From: Limnochordales bacterium
GTDB lineage: Bacteria; Bacillota; Limnochordia; Limnochordales; DUMU01
Direction of reading: 5' to 3'
Assembly (NCBI GenBank): GCA_014896315.1
Contig: JADBKP010000005.1
Location: 1 to 64,000, forward strand
Length of the DNA stretch: 64,000 nt
Positions within the stretch are counted from its first letter, which is position 1. The number at the start of each line of letters is the position of its first letter. This document shows, piece by piece, positions 18,356 through 28,642 of this stretch. Both the position numbers and the translations under genes were made by a program. The notes below the pieces were generated by a model, which saw only the letters and a list, made by a program, of their open reading frames with translations, searched no databases and was not told where the DNA came from.

Positions 18356-18787
18356 GTGGCGGCGAAGCACCCAATGATTGGGCGGTGCCCGGTATGCGGC
18401 GGGGTGCTCGAGGTTGCCCGCCTGGAGTGTCCGGAGTGCGGCTCAGCTCTGGAAGGTCGCTTCCGTCCCTGCCGGTTCTGCCAGCTCAACCAGGAACAGC
18501 AACAGTTCATCGAGGTATTTCTTACCTGTCGCGGCAACATCAAGGAAGTTGAAAGAGTGCTGGGGATCTCTTATCCGACAGTCCGCAACCGGTTGGAGCA
18601 GGTGATCGAGAGCCTTGGCTACCCGGTCGACAGGCGGGAGAGTACCGCACAGACGACCAGCCCCGGACTGCCCCTGGCTTCCGAACGCCGGCGGGAGATT
18701 CTGGAGGCGCTCGGCCGGGGTGAGATAAGTGTGGAGGAAGCGATCAGGAAGTTGAAAGGCAAGGCTCAACGGAACTCAGAGCAGTAA
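18356..18787 (+). CDS. DUF2089 family zinc-ribbon/HTH protein
   Basis: GTG 18356 is preferred over in-frame ATG/TTG codons at 18323-18326 because AAGGGGGTGG lies just upstream. About 143 residues: a zinc ribbon (CPVCGGVLEVARLECPECGS, then CRFC), a helix-turn-helix (FIEVFLTCRGNIKEVERVLG, PTVRNRLEQVIESLGY) and a short C-terminal helix pair with GEISVEEAIRKLKGK. DUF2089 proteins are presumed regulators. It heads an operon in which the next two proteins begin with the same helix motif. Confidence 0.88.
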   Translation: MAAKHPMIGRCPVCGGVLEVARLECPECGSALEGRFRPCRFCQLNQEQQQFIEVFLTCRGNIKEVERVLGISYPTVRNRLEQVIESLGYPVDRRESTAQTTSPGLPLASERRREILEALGRGEISVEEAIRKLKGKAQRNSEQ

Positions 18788-18809
18788 GTTCACCCGGGGA
18801 GGAATAAGC

Positions 18810-20144
18810 GTGGACGAGGAACGCCTCTTGATCCTGAAGATGCTGGAGCAGGGGAAGATTTCGGCCGAGGAAGCCCAGGCGCTGCTTAAGGCGCTCGAGG
18901 ATCGGGAGTCGGAGGAGATGCAAGGCCTGGGCGGCGAAAAGGCCGCGGAAGGCAACGCCGACTGGGAGGCCCGCATAGAAGAGCTGGGGCGGAAGGCCGG
19001 GGAGTGGGGGCGTGAGGTCGCAGAGAGCGTGGCCCGGCTTGCTGAACGGGTGCAGGAGGCCGTAGGGCAGAAGCTCGTACCGGGACTCGAAAACCTGGAC
19101 GAGTGGGTATCGGCCTACAAGCGTCGTCTCTATCAGAAGTTCCCGGAGCTGATCATTGATAGGCAGTATCGAGGTCGATTTGTTCCCAAGTCAGCTGCGC
19201 CCGCTGCTGCCGAATCGGACTCGGAAAAGCTTGCGGTCTTGATCCGGCTGGCAACCTGCAACGGGAGCATCAAGGTAACTTCCACGCCGGAGCGGGAGTA
19301 TATCCTGCGCATCCATGGCCGGGTTCGCTCCGAAGCGCAGCCGGGCGGGATCTCATCCGGTGACCCCACCGGAGCCTCCTCTGCAGCCGCCGATCCTGCC
19401 GCCGCTGTCGAGGCCCGGCTCGACTCGCTGGTCCGGCAAGCGTTGAGCGATGACGGCATCCAGCTCGAGCTGAATTCCCCACCGGTCGCGTCACTGCACA
19501 TCGAGTTGGCCCTTCCCCAGGAGCATCGCTACCAGCTTGAGCTAAACAGTGTGAACGGAATGATCTCCGTGGCGGGCGGCGGGCTCAGGTCCTCCACGAC
19601 TACCGTTGAGACGGTCAATGGCGCAGTGGCTGTCCAGGGACTGGTCGCCGAGTACGTGCGGGCCGTCACGACAAACGGCGGTATAAGTCTTTCCGACTTG
19701 CAGACCAAGAGGGGTGAAGCGAGCACCACCAACGGCGGTATCTCGGCTTCGCTTCTCAGTCTTAACGGCGACTGGCAGCTCGTCACCTGCAATGGGGGAA
19801 TATCTGTGAGCCTTCTGAACCAGGGATACTCTCCCGATTCCGAGCAGCGAAAATGGCGAGTCCGAGCCACAAACGGTAGCATCTCGGTGGTCTGTCCTTC
19901 CGGGGTGCTGCCTCCGATACTCTTCCGGGCGCAGACCGGTACGGGAAGGGTAAAGGTGGAAGCTCCGGCGGTGATTTTCCGGCACGTCGTGCGTGAACCT
20001 CGCCACCATTACGTTGAAGGTCTCCTCGGAGCAGCGGCCGAACGTGGCGCTGCCGAAGCAGGCCCTGTTGGAGCAGAGAGTTCGGAGAAGTTCCAGCTGG
20101 ATCTGGAGACGGTAAACGGTTCGATCGTGCTCCGGCAAGGATAG
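18810..20144 (+). CDS. DUF4097 beta-repeat protein with SHOCT-like N-terminus (YvlB-like)
   Basis: 444 residues. Residues 1-35 form a SHOCT-like helix pair (ILKMLEQGKISAEEAQALLK), followed by a helical region, then a right-handed beta repeat in which an NG turn recurs about eight times (TCNGSIKV, SVNGMISV, TVNGAVAV, TTNGGISL, TTNGGISA, TCNGGISV, ATNGSISV, TVNGSIVL). An Ala/Ser/Pro-rich insert breaks the repeat near residues 175-205. B. subtilis YvlB, near uvrAB, has the same plan; function is unknown, with envelope-stress links proposed. No signal peptide. GTG start follows GGGGAGGAAT. Confidence 0.88.
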   Translation: MDEERLLILKMLEQGKISAEEAQALLKALEDRESEEMQGLGGEKAAEGNADWEARIEELGRKAGEWGREVAESVARLAERVQEAVGQKLVPGLENLDEWVSAYKRRLYQKFPELIIDRQYRGRFVPKSAAPAAAESDSEKLAVLIRLATCNGSIKVTSTPEREYILRIHGRVRSEAQPGGISSGDPTGASSAAADPAAAVEARLDSLVRQALSDDGIQLELNSPPVASLHIELALPQEHRYQLELNSVNGMISVAGGGLRSSTTTVETVNGAVAVQGLVAEYVRAVTTNGGISLSDLQTKRGEASTTNGGISASLLSLNGDWQLVTCNGGISVSLLNQGYSPDSEQRKWRVRATNGSISVVCPSGVLPPILFRAQTGTGRVKVEAPAVIFRHVVREPRHHYVEGLLGAAAERGAAEAGPVGAESSEKFQLDLETVNGSIVLRQG

Positions 20145-20166
20145 TTGGCGACGGGAGGGTTTCAGG

Positions 20167-20544
20167 ATGAAAGAAGAACGGCTGCGGATTTTGCAGATGT
20201 TGCAGGATGGAAAGATCACGGCGGAGGAGGCGGACCGGCTGCTTGAGGCGCTGGGCGAGGGGGAGGTACGGGCCGGTACGGGAGTTCAGCCGGCGGCGCG
20301 GCCTCGTTCCCGGTTTCTGCGGATCAGGGTTGCGGGCGTGGATGGCGAAAAGTTGAACGCCAACATTCCGATACAGCTGGCCAGGTTCGCCATGCGGTTC
20401 ATCCCCGTAAATGCTCAGACCCGCATGGCAGAGCAGGGAATTGACCTCGACACCATTCTGGCGGCCATCGAAGAAGGGGCGGATGGGAAAATCATCGAAG
20501 CTACCAGTGACGACGGGGACAGAGTGGAGATCTACGTGGACTAG
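20167..20544 (+). CDS. SHOCT-like domain protein
   Basis: 125 residues beginning with the same motif as its neighbour (ILQMLQDGKITAEEADRLLE), then a compact alpha/beta domain (FLRIRVAGVDGEKLNANIPI, ending DDGDRVEIYVD) found in small proteins of YvlB-type operons. 22 nt after the DUF4097 gene. Function unknown; probably interacts with its operon partners through the helix motif. The stop codon shares its last base with the first codon of a decayed glycosidase frame. Confidence 0.8.
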   Translation: MKEERLRILQMLQDGKITAEEADRLLEALGEGEVRAGTGVQPAARPRSRFLRIRVAGVDGEKLNANIPIQLARFAMRFIPVNAQTRMAEQGIDLDTILAAIEEGADGKIIEATSDDGDRVEIYVD

Positions 20545-20995
20545 TGCGGGAATTTCTGACGCAGTTTGGCCGGATAGATATCCTGTGGCTCGACTTCAGC
20601 TATCCGGGACCTGATGGCAAAGGGCGCGACGACTGGCAGAGCGAGAAACTGGTCCGTATGATCCGGGAGCTGCAGCCGGAGATCCTCCTCAACGATCGTC
20701 TCGACCTTCCCGACGCCTGGGACTTCAAGACCCCCGAACAGTCGCAGCCGCGCGGCTGGGTGACCGTGAATGGGAAGCCGGTAGTCTGGGAGGCCTGCTG
20801 GACGTTTTCCGGCTCGTGGGGGTATCACCGGGACGAAGCGAGCTGGAAAAGTGTGGAGCAGCTGGTGCAGTTGCTGATAGACACCGTCAGCCGCAATCGG
20901 GCGGCGCCGGCATCCCGGGTCGCACGCTGGTTCTGCACGTGCCGATACGAAAACCGAATGTGACGGTTCCGGTGATCGAGTTGTTCCTGAAATGA
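20544..20995 (+). pseudogene. Remnant of a GH29 alpha-L-fucosidase, 5'-truncated with internal deletion
   Basis: The frame from 20544 encodes an internal piece of a family 29 alpha-L-fucosidase (ILWLDFSYPG with the likely nucleophile Asp, ILLNDRLDLPDAWDFKTPEQ, VVWEACWTFSGSWGYH) as far as LLIDTVSRN. It then passes abruptly into unrelated sequence. In another frame 20927-20995 encodes TLVLHVPIRKPN and ends PVIELFLK, a plausible C-terminus of the same enzyme. The N-terminal ~200 residues and the segment between the two pieces are missing. There is no ribosome site of its own. Without these parts it cannot be an active glycosidase. Confidence 0.75.
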
Positions 20996-21140
20996 TCGGG
21001 TTGGCGGGAGCCGCAGGCGACCTGCGCTTGGCGGGCCCCTGCCGCGGGAAGGTGGTCGGCTGGCTGACAGGTGAAGGGGCTGGCCTGTAGAACTGAACTG
21101 CTAGTTAGCAGCAGTACGTTCAGCGGAGGAGATGAGATCG

Positions 21141-22028
21141 GTGAAGAAAGGTATCAACCACTGGTGCTTTCCCTCCTCGTACGGAGTCGAGGAGGCGGCA
21201 CGGCTGGCGGCGCAGGCCGGCTTCCACGGGTTTGAGATGAACGTAACGTTGCCGCCCAAGCAGGAGGAGGGAAAGGCGGGCGCCGCCAAGCTGACGGAGA
21301 GCCTGGGTCTGCACGATTCTCCGAGCCTTACCACGGCCACCCAGGAGGCGGAAGCCCGGAGGTTGGCCCGGGCAGTCCGCGACCTTGGCCTGGAACTCCC
21401 GAGTCTTTCCACCGCGCTGCTCTGGCAGTTCCCGCTCTCCCATCCGGATGAAGCCGTCCGGCAGCAAGGGATAGCCATTGTGGAAAAGATGCTGCAACTG
21501 GCCGAATGGATGGGAATCGAGGCGATCCTGGTGGTGCCTGGCGTAGTGACCGCGGACTCGCCCTACCAGGCAGTATGGGACCGTTCCCTCGAAGCGCTCA
21601 AGCACCTGGCGGCGGTGGCAGCCCGGCACAGGGTTGTGATCGGAGTCGAGAACGTTTGGAACAAGTTCCTGCTCAGCCCGCTGGAGTTCCGGCGTTTCCT
21701 GGAGACCATCGACAGTCCGTGGGTGGGCGCATATTTCGATATCGGGAACGTCCTGGTCAACGGGTATCCTGACCAGTGGATCCGGATACTTGGGCCGTTC
21801 ATCCGCCGCTGCCACGTCAAGGACTTCCGGACCGATATCGGCAACATCCAGGGGTTTGTTCCGCTCCTGCAGGGCCACGTGCCGTGGAAGGCCGTGGTGG
21901 AGGCGCTCGAGGAGATCGGCTACGACGGTTACCTCACGGCAGAAATCAGCCCGTACCCGTCGGCTCCCGACAAACTGATCTTCGACACTTCGACCAGCCT
22001 CGACCGCATCCTGGCCAAGAAAGTCTAG
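21141..22028 (+). CDS. Sugar phosphate isomerase/epimerase, TIM-barrel (UlaE-like)
   Basis: 295 residues from GTG 21141, about 10 nt behind GGAGGA; an ATG at 21132 is too close to that site. AP-endonuclease-2/xylose-isomerase-like TIM barrel: GINHWCFPSSYGVEEAARLA, AILVVPGVVTADSPY, VIGVENVWNKFLLSP (metal-binding Glu), GAYFDIGNVLVNGYPDQW (Asp/His-type ligands), RCHVKDFRTDIG and DGYLTAEISPYP. This resembles L-ribulose-5-phosphate 3-epimerases and other keto-sugar epimerases; the substrate cannot be fixed. Its position next to a decayed fucosidase hints that both belonged to a lost sugar-use locus. A strong terminator follows. Confidence 0.87.
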   Translation: MKKGINHWCFPSSYGVEEAARLAAQAGFHGFEMNVTLPPKQEEGKAGAAKLTESLGLHDSPSLTTATQEAEARRLARAVRDLGLELPSLSTALLWQFPLSHPDEAVRQQGIAIVEKMLQLAEWMGIEAILVVPGVVTADSPYQAVWDRSLEALKHLAAVAARHRVVIGVENVWNKFLLSPLEFRRFLETIDSPWVGAYFDIGNVLVNGYPDQWIRILGPFIRRCHVKDFRTDIGNIQGFVPLLQGHVPWKAVVEALEEIGYDGYLTAEISPYPSAPDKLIFDTSTSLDRILAKKV

Positions 22029-22063
22029 GCCGATGCAATGAGCAAGAACTGCCGAGCAGGCAA

Positions 22064-22099
22064 GGCTTCAACCTCCCTGTGGGGTTGAAGCCTATTTTA
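22064..22099 (+). terminator. Rho-independent terminator after the TIM-barrel isomerase
   Basis: A perfect 10-bp inverted repeat (GGCTTCAACC at 22064-22073 and GGTTGAAGCC at 22083-22092) is followed by TATTTTAAT. It isolates the upstream genes from uvrB. Confidence 0.88.
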
Positions 22100-22186
22100 A
22101 TGAGTGTGATTGGCGTGGTGGGTTTGGCTGTTCGTTTTGGGCTCTGGCTTTGGTTGGTGCGGGTTCAGCCGGCCATTTGCTCGCTG

Positions 22187-22195
22187 TGGTACAAT
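22187..22195 (+). promoter_or_regulatory. Probable extended -10 promoter of uvrB
   Basis: TGG plus TACAAT (22190-22195), one mismatch to consensus. No clear -35. The leader to uvrB is about 110 nt. I see no SOS/LexA box (GAAC-N4-GTTC type) between here and the start codon. Confidence 0.5.
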
Positions 22196-22314
22196 AAATA
22201 GTCCGGTATATTTCGAAACAGTCGTCGGGCCCTGCGGCTCATACGGCTCTGGGTTTCGGCACTCCGGTTTGGCCATCGGCTTCGGCTCTCTCATTGGTAA
22301 TGGGGGGCGAGAGC

Positions 22315-24435
22315 GTGGAGGAACGGCGCTTTCGGGTGGTATCTGACTTTGAACCCCGGGGCGACCAGCCGCAGGCCATCGCGGCACTGGTCGACGGCAT
22401 CCGCCGGGGACTGACCTTTCAGACCCTGCTCGGGGTGACGGGCAGCGGCAAGACGTATACAATGGCCAAAGTGATTGAGGCGGTCCAGAAACCGACTCTG
22501 GTCATCGCCCATAACAAGACGCTGGCGGCGCAGCTTGCCTCTGAGTTTCGCCAGTTCTTCCCGGAGAATGCTGTTCACTATTTCGTGAGCTACTACGATT
22601 ACTACCAGCCGGAAGCATACGTGCCGCAGACCGATACCTATATCGAAAAGGACGCTTCCATCAACGACGAGATCGACCGGCTGCGCCACGCGGCTACTTC
22701 TGCCCTGTTTGAACGGCGGGATGTCATCATTGTGGCCAGCGTTTCGTGCATTTACGGACTCGGTTCACCGGCAGATTACGTCGCCATGACGCTCTCCCTC
22801 AAGCATGGCGATTTCCGCGACCGGCAAAGCCTTCTGCGCCAGCTGGTGGGGTTGCATTATGAGCGGAACGACACCGGTTTCCGCCGCGGTACATTCCGCG
22901 TCCGGGGCGATGTCATCGAGATCATCCCCGCCTACAGCGAAAACGTGATCCGCATCGAGCTCTTCGGAGACGAAGTGGAGCGGATCCTGGAGCTCGACCC
23001 GGTCACCGGCGAGGTGCTGGGTGAGACGGAGACGATCCGTATCTACCCGGCCACCCACTACATCACGCCCGAGGAGAAGCTGCGCCGGGCCATCCGGTCG
23101 ATCGAGGCCGAGCTGGAAGAGCGCTTGCGTGAACTGCGGGCGGCGGGAAAGCTCCTGGAAGCGCAGCGGCTTGAGCAGCGTACCCGCTACGACCTGGAGA
23201 TGCTGCAGCAGGTCGGCTACTGCCAGGGGATCGAAAACTACTCCCGCCACCTCGACGGACGTGCCCCCGGTGAACCGCCGGCATGCCTCATCGACTACTT
23301 CCCCAAGGATTTCCTGCTCTTCATCGATGAGTCGCACCAGACGGTGCCGCAGCTGGGGGCGATGTATGAAGGAGACCGTTCCCGCAAGCAGACACTTGTG
23401 GAGTATGGCTTCCGGCTGCCGTCGGCGCTGGATAACCGGCCGCTCAAGTTTGACGAGTTTGAACGGCTGCTCAACCAGGTGATCTTTGTCTCGGCCACGC
23501 CGGGGCCGTATGAGCGGGCGCGCTCGCAGCAGATCGTGGAGCAGATCATCCGCCCCACCGGGCTGGTAGACCCGGAGGTGGTGGTCCGGCCGGTGAAGGG
23601 GCAGATCGACGACCTGTTGGCGGAGATCCGGCAGGTGGTCGCCCGGGGCGAGCGGGTGCTGGTGACGACGCTGACGAAGAAGATGGCGGAGGATTTAACA
23701 GATTATCTGGCCGATGCGGGCATCCGGGTCCGCTACCTGCACTCAGAGATCGAGACGCTGGAGCGAGTGGAGATTCTGCGGGGATTGCGGCTGGGAGAGT
23801 TTGACGTGCTGGTGGGGATTAACCTCTTGCGGGAAGGGCTGGACCTGCCGGAAGTTTCGCTGGTAGCGATTCTGGACGCAGATCAGGAAGGTTTTCTGCG
23901 CTCGGAGACTTCGCTGATCCAGATAATCGGGCGGGCGGCCCGCAACGTCAATGGCAAGGTGATCATGTACGCGGACCGGATAACCGATTCGATGCAAAGA
24001 GCGATCAGCGAGACCAACCGCCGCCGTGAGATCCAGATGCGCTATAACCGGGAACATGGCATTACGCCGGCAACGGTTCGGAAAGCGGTGCACGATATCG
24101 TAGAGGCAGTGGAGACGGAGGCCCGGGAGGAAGTCGAGTTGCTGGCCTCCGCCCGGGCCAGCGGACGGGGGCAAGCGGTGCACTCCCGCAGGGCCGGTGC
24201 CGGTGCGGGCGCTGGCACAGGTGCAGGGACGGGGATGGGCCGCCGTGCCGTACGGGATGGCCGGTCGTCCGTAGCGGGGGATGTTGCGCCGCTATCGGCT
24301 AAAGAACTGGCCGCCCGCATCAAGCGGCTCGAGAAGGAGATGTTTGCTGCTGCCGACAGGCTGGAGTTTGAAGAGGCTGCCCGTCTGCGGGATGAGATCG
24401 CTCGCCTGCGACAGCTGCTGGCAGTAGCGCAGTAG
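22315..24435 (+). CDS. uvrB: Excinuclease ABC subunit B
   Basis: UvrB is the damage-verifying helicase of nucleotide excision repair. GTG 22315 is favoured by GGGGGG upstream; ATG 22300 is also in frame. About 706 residues with Walker A ([10 protein letters not shown]), the beta-hairpin [12 protein letters not shown], helicase motifs ([39 protein letters not shown]) and a C-terminal UVR domain ([19 protein letters not shown]) that binds UvrC. Before the UVR domain is a Gly/Ala linker with an AGAGAGTGAGTG run. It leads a uvrB-GNAT-uvrA group. Confidence 0.97.
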   Translation: MEERRFRVVSDFEPRGDQPQAIAALVDGIRRGLTFQTLLGVTGSGKTYTMAKVIEAVQKPTLVIAHNKTLAAQLASEFRQFFPENAVHYFVSYYDYYQPEAYVPQTDTYIEKDASINDEIDRLRHAATSALFERRDVIIVASVSCIYGLGSPADYVAMTLSLKHGDFRDRQSLLRQLVGLHYERNDTGFRRGTFRVRGDVIEIIPAYSENVIRIELFGDEVERILELDPVTGEVLGETETIRIYPATHYITPEEKLRRAIRSIEAELEERLRELRAAGKLLEAQRLEQRTRYDLEMLQQVGYCQGIENYSRHLDGRAPGEPPACLIDYFPKDFLLFIDESHQTVPQLGAMYEGDRSRKQTLVEYGFRLPSALDNRPLKFDEFERLLNQVIFVSATPGPYERARSQQIVEQIIRPTGLVDPEVVVRPVKGQIDDLLAEIRQVVARGERVLVTTLTKKMAEDLTDYLADAGIRVRYLHSEIETLERVEILRGLRLGEFDVLVGINLLREGLDLPEVSLVAILDADQEGFLRSETSLIQIIGRAARNVNGKVIMYADRITDSMQRAISETNRRREIQMRYNREHGITPATVRKAVHDIVEAVETEAREEVELLASARASGRGQAVHSRRAGAGAGAGTGAGTGMGRRAVRDGRSSVAGDVAPLSAKELAARIKRLEKEMFAAADRLEFEEAARLRDEIARLRQLLAVAQ

Positions 24436-24501
24436 CTCCCCCTGAAGCGGTGGGCGGTACGCTCGGTGTTCGCTAAAGGGTTGGGGACAGGGAGGTGGCA
24501 C

Positions 24502-25014
24502 ATGATGGTGGAGACAGCAGAGACGCCCGCAAACTCGGTCAAGGGGAGAGTCAATGTCAGGCGTGCCACCTGGCGTGATAAGGAACAGGTGCTCAACCTG
24601 TTGCAGCAGTTGCAGGAGGTCACGCCGGGGGTAAGTATGCCGCCTCGCTACCAGGTAGGACGTATATTCGACCAGCACATCAATAGCCCGCTCTATGCGC
24701 TGCTGGTGGCCGAGGTCAACCCGGGGGATGGGCGCAAACCGCAGCTGGTGGGAGTTTGCAGCATGGCCCTGCGCAGCACGCTTTCGCACGCCGGCGTGAG
24801 TGCGCTCATCGACGAGGTGGTGGTAGCCGAAGAGTTCCGACAGCAAGGGGTTGCTTCGGCGCTGCTGGAGCAGGCCGTGCGGGTGGCTGAAGCGGCCGGC
24901 TGCCGGGAAGTGGAGGTCAGCACCACCTGGGACAACGAACCCGCCCGTAACCTCTACAAGAAACTGGGTTTTGCTGAAACCGGCATCTGGCTGGAACGCC
25001 ATTTCGAGCGGTAA
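24502..25014 (+). CDS. GNAT family N-acetyltransferase
   Basis: 170 residues from ATG 24502 (GGGAGGTGG upstream). GNAT fold: [20 protein letters not shown] at the start, the acetyl-CoA loop [20 protein letters not shown], and the terminal [14 protein letters not shown]. The acceptor is unknown. Placed between uvrB and uvrA with 11 nt to uvrA, so cotranscribed with repair genes; a link to repair is not otherwise supported. Confidence 0.9.
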   Translation: MMVETAETPANSVKGRVNVRRATWRDKEQVLNLLQQLQEVTPGVSMPPRYQVGRIFDQHINSPLYALLVAEVNPGDGRKPQLVGVCSMALRSTLSHAGVSALIDEVVVAEEFRQQGVASALLEQAVRVAEAAGCREVEVSTTWDNEPARNLYKKLGFAETGIWLERHFER

Positions 25015-25025
25015 GGGGGAGAGTT

Positions 25026-27941
25026 GTGGCGCAGGACAGAATCATTATCCGGGGGGCACGGCAGCATAACCTCAAAAACATCGATCTGGAGATTCCCCGG
25101 GACAGGCTGGTGGTATTCACCGGACTCAGCGGATCGGGGAAGTCGTCGCTGGCTTTCGACACTATCTACGCCGAGGGGCAGCGGCGCTATGTGGAGTCGC
25201 TCTCGGCTTACGCCCGGCAGTTTCTCGGCCAGCTGAACAAGCCGGACGTGGACTCCATAGAGGGGTTGTCGCCCGCGATCTCGATCGATCAGAAGACGAC
25301 CAGCCACAACCCCCGTTCAACGGTGGGGACCGTCACGGAGATCTACGACTATTTCCGCCTCCTCTGGGCCCGAGTAGGACACCCGCACTGCCCCCAGTGT
25401 GGCCGTCCGGTGGAGCAGCAGTCGGCCCAGCAGATCGTCGATCGGCTGCTGCAGCTTCCCGAAGGTACACGTTTCCTGCTCCTGGCACCGGTCGCAAGGG
25501 GGCGCAAGGGTGAGTTTAAAAAGGAGCTCGAGGAGATCCGCCGGCAGGGGTTTGCCCGTGTCCGGATTGACGGAACGGTCTACGAGCTCACTGAAGTGCC
25601 GGAACTCGACAAGAACAAGAAGCACACGGTCGAGATCGTCGTCGACCGCCTTATCGTTCGTCCGGGAATTGAGTCCCGCCTTGCCGACTCCCTTGAGACC
25701 GCGCTGCGTTACGGCGAGGGCGTGGTGACGGTGCTGCTCGTGGGAGACCGGAACGCGGGGGAGAGCACCGGTGACCAGGAGCTGATTTTTAGCGAGAAAC
25801 TCGCCTGTCCCGTCTGCGGTATCAGTCTGGAGGAGCTTTCGCCGCGCCTTTTCTCCTTCAACAGCCCGTACGGGGCTTGTCCCGCCTGTGACGGCCTGGG
25901 AATGAAGATGGAGTTTGACCCCGACCTGGTTCTGGATATGGACCGGCCGCTGCTGGGCGGCGGCATTCGTCCCTGGTCTACCAGCCAGAGTCATTGGCTT
26001 CTGGGGCTGCTCACTGGCCTGTGCCAGCGCTACAACATTGACTCCACCATACCGCTGCGCCGGCTGGACAAGAGGTCGATCGAGCTGGTCCTGTATGGTT
26101 CGGGCGACGAAAAAGTGAGGTTCCCCTACGTCAATCAGGCAGGGCAGCGGAAGATGTTCGAGGTGCCGTTTCCTGGAGTCATCCCCTGGTTGAAAGAGAA
26201 GTTGCGCCAGACCACCTCGGACTGGGCCCGGCAAGAGCTCGAACAGTACATGTCGGCCCGTCCCTGCCCGGCCTGCCAGGGGCGGCGTCTGCGCCCGGAA
26301 GCGCTGGCGGTGACGGTGGGCGGCCGTTCCATCGCCGAAGTGACGGCGATGACCGTACGGGAGGCTCTGGACTTCTTCAGCCGGTTGGAGTTGACGGAAC
26401 GGGAGATGGCCATCGCCCGGTTGGTGCTGCGGGAGATCCGCGCCCGCCTCGGCTTTCTTGTTGACGTCGGGCTGGACTACCTCACCCTGGACAGAGCGGC
26501 CAGCACACTGTCAGGCGGCGAGGCGCAGCGCATCCGGTTGGCGACGCAGATCGGATCAGGTTTGACCGGAGTTCTCTACATCCTGGACGAACCCAGCATT
26601 GGCCTGCACCAGCGGGATAACCGCCGCTTGCTCAACACCCTCAAGCGGTTGCGGGACCAGGGGAATACCCTGATTGTGGTGGAGCACGACGAGGAGACCA
26701 TCCGCGAGGCGGACTGGGTGGTGGATATCGGGCCGGGAGCGGGTAGCCAGGGGGGGCGTGTGGTGGCCCAGGGTCCGGTGGAAGCTATCATGGCCGCGCC
26801 GGAATCCATCACCGGCCAGTACCTGAGCGGCAAGCGGCAGATTCCCGTGCCCGAGAAGCGGCGGCAGCCAGGGCAGGAGTGGCTTGAGATCAAGGGCGCC
26901 CGGGAGCATAACCTGAAGAATATCGATGTCCGGATTCCGCTGAGGCTCTTTGTTTGTGTGACCGGCGTCTCCGGGTCGGGGAAGAGTACGCTGGTAAACG
27001 AGATCTTGTATCGGCAGCTCGCTCATGATCTGAACGGAGCGGCGACGCGTGGTGGCGACCACGATGCCATCATCGGCAAAGAGAACCTCGACAAGGTCAT
27101 CAACATTGATCAGTCGCCGATCGGGCGGACGCCCCGTTCCAACCCGGCCACCTACACGGGGCTTTTCGATCTGATCCGCCAGGCGTTTGCCGAGACGCCC
27201 GAGGCTAAGCTGCGGGGGTACAAGCCCGGGCGCTTCAGTTTCAACGTCAAAGGCGGGCGGTGTGAGGCTTGCCAGGGTGACGGTATCATCCGCATCGAGA
27301 TGCACTTCCTGCCTGATGTCTACGTGCCCTGTGAGGTTTGCAAAGGGACCCGCTACAACCGGGAGACGCTGGAGGTCAAGTACAAAGGCAAGAGTATCGC
27401 GGATGTGCTGGCGATGCGCGTGGACGAGGCCCTGGCTTTCTTCGAAAACATACCGCAGATAGCCCGCAAGCTGCAGACATTGTACGATGTCGGCCTGGGC
27501 TATATTCAGCTGGGGCAGCCGGCAACCACGCTCTCGGGCGGAGAGGCACAGCGGGTGAAGCTGGCCGCGGAACTGTCGCGGCGAGATACCGGGCGTACGC
27601 TCTACATTCTGGATGAACCCACCACCGGCCTGCACATGGCGGACGTGGAGAAGCTGCTCGGAGTGCTGCACCGGCTGGTAGATGCCGGCAACACCGTAGT
27701 GGTGATCGAGCACAACCTGGATGTGATCAAGACCGCCGACTATATCATTGACCTCGGGCCGGAGGGTGGTGATCGGGGCGGCCGGGTGATCGCTACGGGT
27801 ACACCCGAAGAGGTGGCTGCCATACCCTGGTCGTATACGGGGCAATTCCTCAAGCCGTTACTGGAAGCGGCCGCACGGCGGCGGGAGGTGGAGAAGCAGG
27901 TTCATCCACTGTCAGCAGCAGCCGGTTCACGGGGGGCGTGA
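25026..27941 (+). CDS. uvrA: Excinuclease ABC subunit A
   Basis: UvrA is the dimeric ABC ATPase that finds lesions and loads UvrB. 971 residues, with two ABC modules: Walker [15 protein letters not shown] (N) and [13 protein letters not shown] (C), signature [12 protein letters not shown] and [12 protein letters not shown], and Walker [15 protein letters not shown] and [14 protein letters not shown]. Zinc-finger cysteines occur at CPVCG/CPACDG, CPACQG and CEACQG/CEVCKG. GTG start behind GGGGGAGAG. In many Firmicutes uvrC follows directly; here 2 kb of other sequence intervenes. Confidence 0.98.
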   Translation: MAQDRIIIRGARQHNLKNIDLEIPRDRLVVFTGLSGSGKSSLAFDTIYAEGQRRYVESLSAYARQFLGQLNKPDVDSIEGLSPAISIDQKTTSHNPRSTVGTVTEIYDYFRLLWARVGHPHCPQCGRPVEQQSAQQIVDRLLQLPEGTRFLLLAPVARGRKGEFKKELEEIRRQGFARVRIDGTVYELTEVPELDKNKKHTVEIVVDRLIVRPGIESRLADSLETALRYGEGVVTVLLVGDRNAGESTGDQELIFSEKLACPVCGISLEELSPRLFSFNSPYGACPACDGLGMKMEFDPDLVLDMDRPLLGGGIRPWSTSQSHWLLGLLTGLCQRYNIDSTIPLRRLDKRSIELVLYGSGDEKVRFPYVNQAGQRKMFEVPFPGVIPWLKEKLRQTTSDWARQELEQYMSARPCPACQGRRLRPEALAVTVGGRSIAEVTAMTVREALDFFSRLELTEREMAIARLVLREIRARLGFLVDVGLDYLTLDRAASTLSGGEAQRIRLATQIGSGLTGVLYILDEPSIGLHQRDNRRLLNTLKRLRDQGNTLIVVEHDEETIREADWVVDIGPGAGSQGGRVVAQGPVEAIMAAPESITGQYLSGKRQIPVPEKRRQPGQEWLEIKGAREHNLKNIDVRIPLRLFVCVTGVSGSGKSTLVNEILYRQLAHDLNGAATRGGDHDAIIGKENLDKVINIDQSPIGRTPRSNPATYTGLFDLIRQAFAETPEAKLRGYKPGRFSFNVKGGRCEACQGDGIIRIEMHFLPDVYVPCEVCKGTRYNRETLEVKYKGKSIADVLAMRVDEALAFFENIPQIARKLQTLYDVGLGYIQLGQPATTLSGGEAQRVKLAAELSRRDTGRTLYILDEPTTGLHMADVEKLLGVLHRLVDAGNTVVVIEHNLDVIKTADYIIDLGPEGGDRGGRVIATGTPEEVAAIPWSYTGQFLKPLLEAAARRREVEKQVHPLSAAAGSRGA

Positions 27942-28251
27942 CGTCGAATGCCTGCCTTGGGCTCTACGATCGACCACAGCGGTTCGTGCCGGCAACTGCT
28001 CGACTGGCTGCGGGAGGGCGGTTTCCGCAGTGCTTACACTGGAGGGTGTGGACGCTTACCTCAGGCCCTTGGGCGAGGTTGTCGTCGGCTTGGAGGCCCC
28101 TGCAGATCCCGCCCGGGGCGAAACCGTCATTCATCAGGCCGGTCTGCTCGTGCCCATCGAGCAAGGGGGGGCCTGCGGCCCCCCAACCGTGGGTGCATGC
28201 CGGGTCCGCCCTGCTTGCAGAAAGGGAGCCGGGGGTTATGCCCATGTGCTC
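27942..28251. other. 310-bp stretch without an assignable gene; GC-rich perfect hairpin
   Basis: No frame here has a ribosome site or a recognisable domain. A plus-strand stretch (about 28030-28170) reads VDAYLRPLGEVVVGLEAP with GC-rich third positions and could be a coding remnant, but has no start signal and runs into unrelated sequence. A strong hairpin, GGGGGGCC (28166-28173) with GGCCCCCC (28177-28184) around TGC, has no T-run. It may end transcription of uvrA or of the minus-strand peptide. Confidence 0.4.
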
Positions 28252-28338
28252 CTAGTCGTCACCGAGGATGAGGAGAATCAGGATCAGGAAGATCACGAAT
28301 ACCCAGCGGCCGCGGAAGAATCGGCCGAAGCCTCCCAT
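28252..28338 (-). CDS. 28-residue YjcZ-like spore-type membrane peptide
   Basis: On the minus strand an ATG (28338) sits behind a near-perfect ribosome site AAAGGAGGTGCAAAC. The 28-residue product starts MGGFGRFFRGRW and continues with one hydrophobic helix (VFVIFLILILLILG) ending in DD. The MGGFG start, length and hydrophobic tail resemble YjcZ-family sporulation peptides, though the glycine-rich part is short. CATACTCT on the same strand at 28413-28406 resembles a sigma-E/K -10 box 68 nt upstream. It is too short for standard gene calling and is opposite to its neighbours. Confidence 0.65.
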   Translation of the reverse strand: MGGFGRFFRGRWVFVIFLILILLILGDD

Positions 28339-28642
28339 GTTTGCACCTCCTTTATCTGGCAGGTGATCCACCATAGTGGGGAAGCCGTTTACCGCTTCCG
28401 CGACCAGAGTATGTTTGGAGCCGAGGGCGGGCTTAGGAACGGAGGGGAGAAGCGTCGAAAAAGGGGAATGGAAGCCGGGCTCTTGACAGCTATGAGACGG
28501 TCCCGCTGCTGCAGTGGCGATTTCCGTAGTAGAGGTATCGTTATAACCTTATTAACTTTAGAAGGAGTTGGGACGGCTACGGCGAAGAACCAGGCGCGGG
28601 GTGAACGGATCGCGACTCCGTACTCTAAAGGGAGGGAGAAGT

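Noticed and set aside
22196-22314. LexA/SOS box upstream of uvrB
   Set aside because: No GAAC-N4-GTTC-like dyad was found between the probable promoter and the start codon.
26556-27845. 429-codon minus-strand frame inside uvrA
   Set aside because: It lies antisense to the second ABC module and has no recognisable domain, so it is a shadow of uvrA.
27964-28245. Minus-strand frame with CKHCGN between uvrA and the YjcZ-like gene
   Set aside because: The CxxC resembles a zinc knuckle but no domain surrounds it, no ribosome site exists, and the hairpin at 28166-28184 cuts through it.
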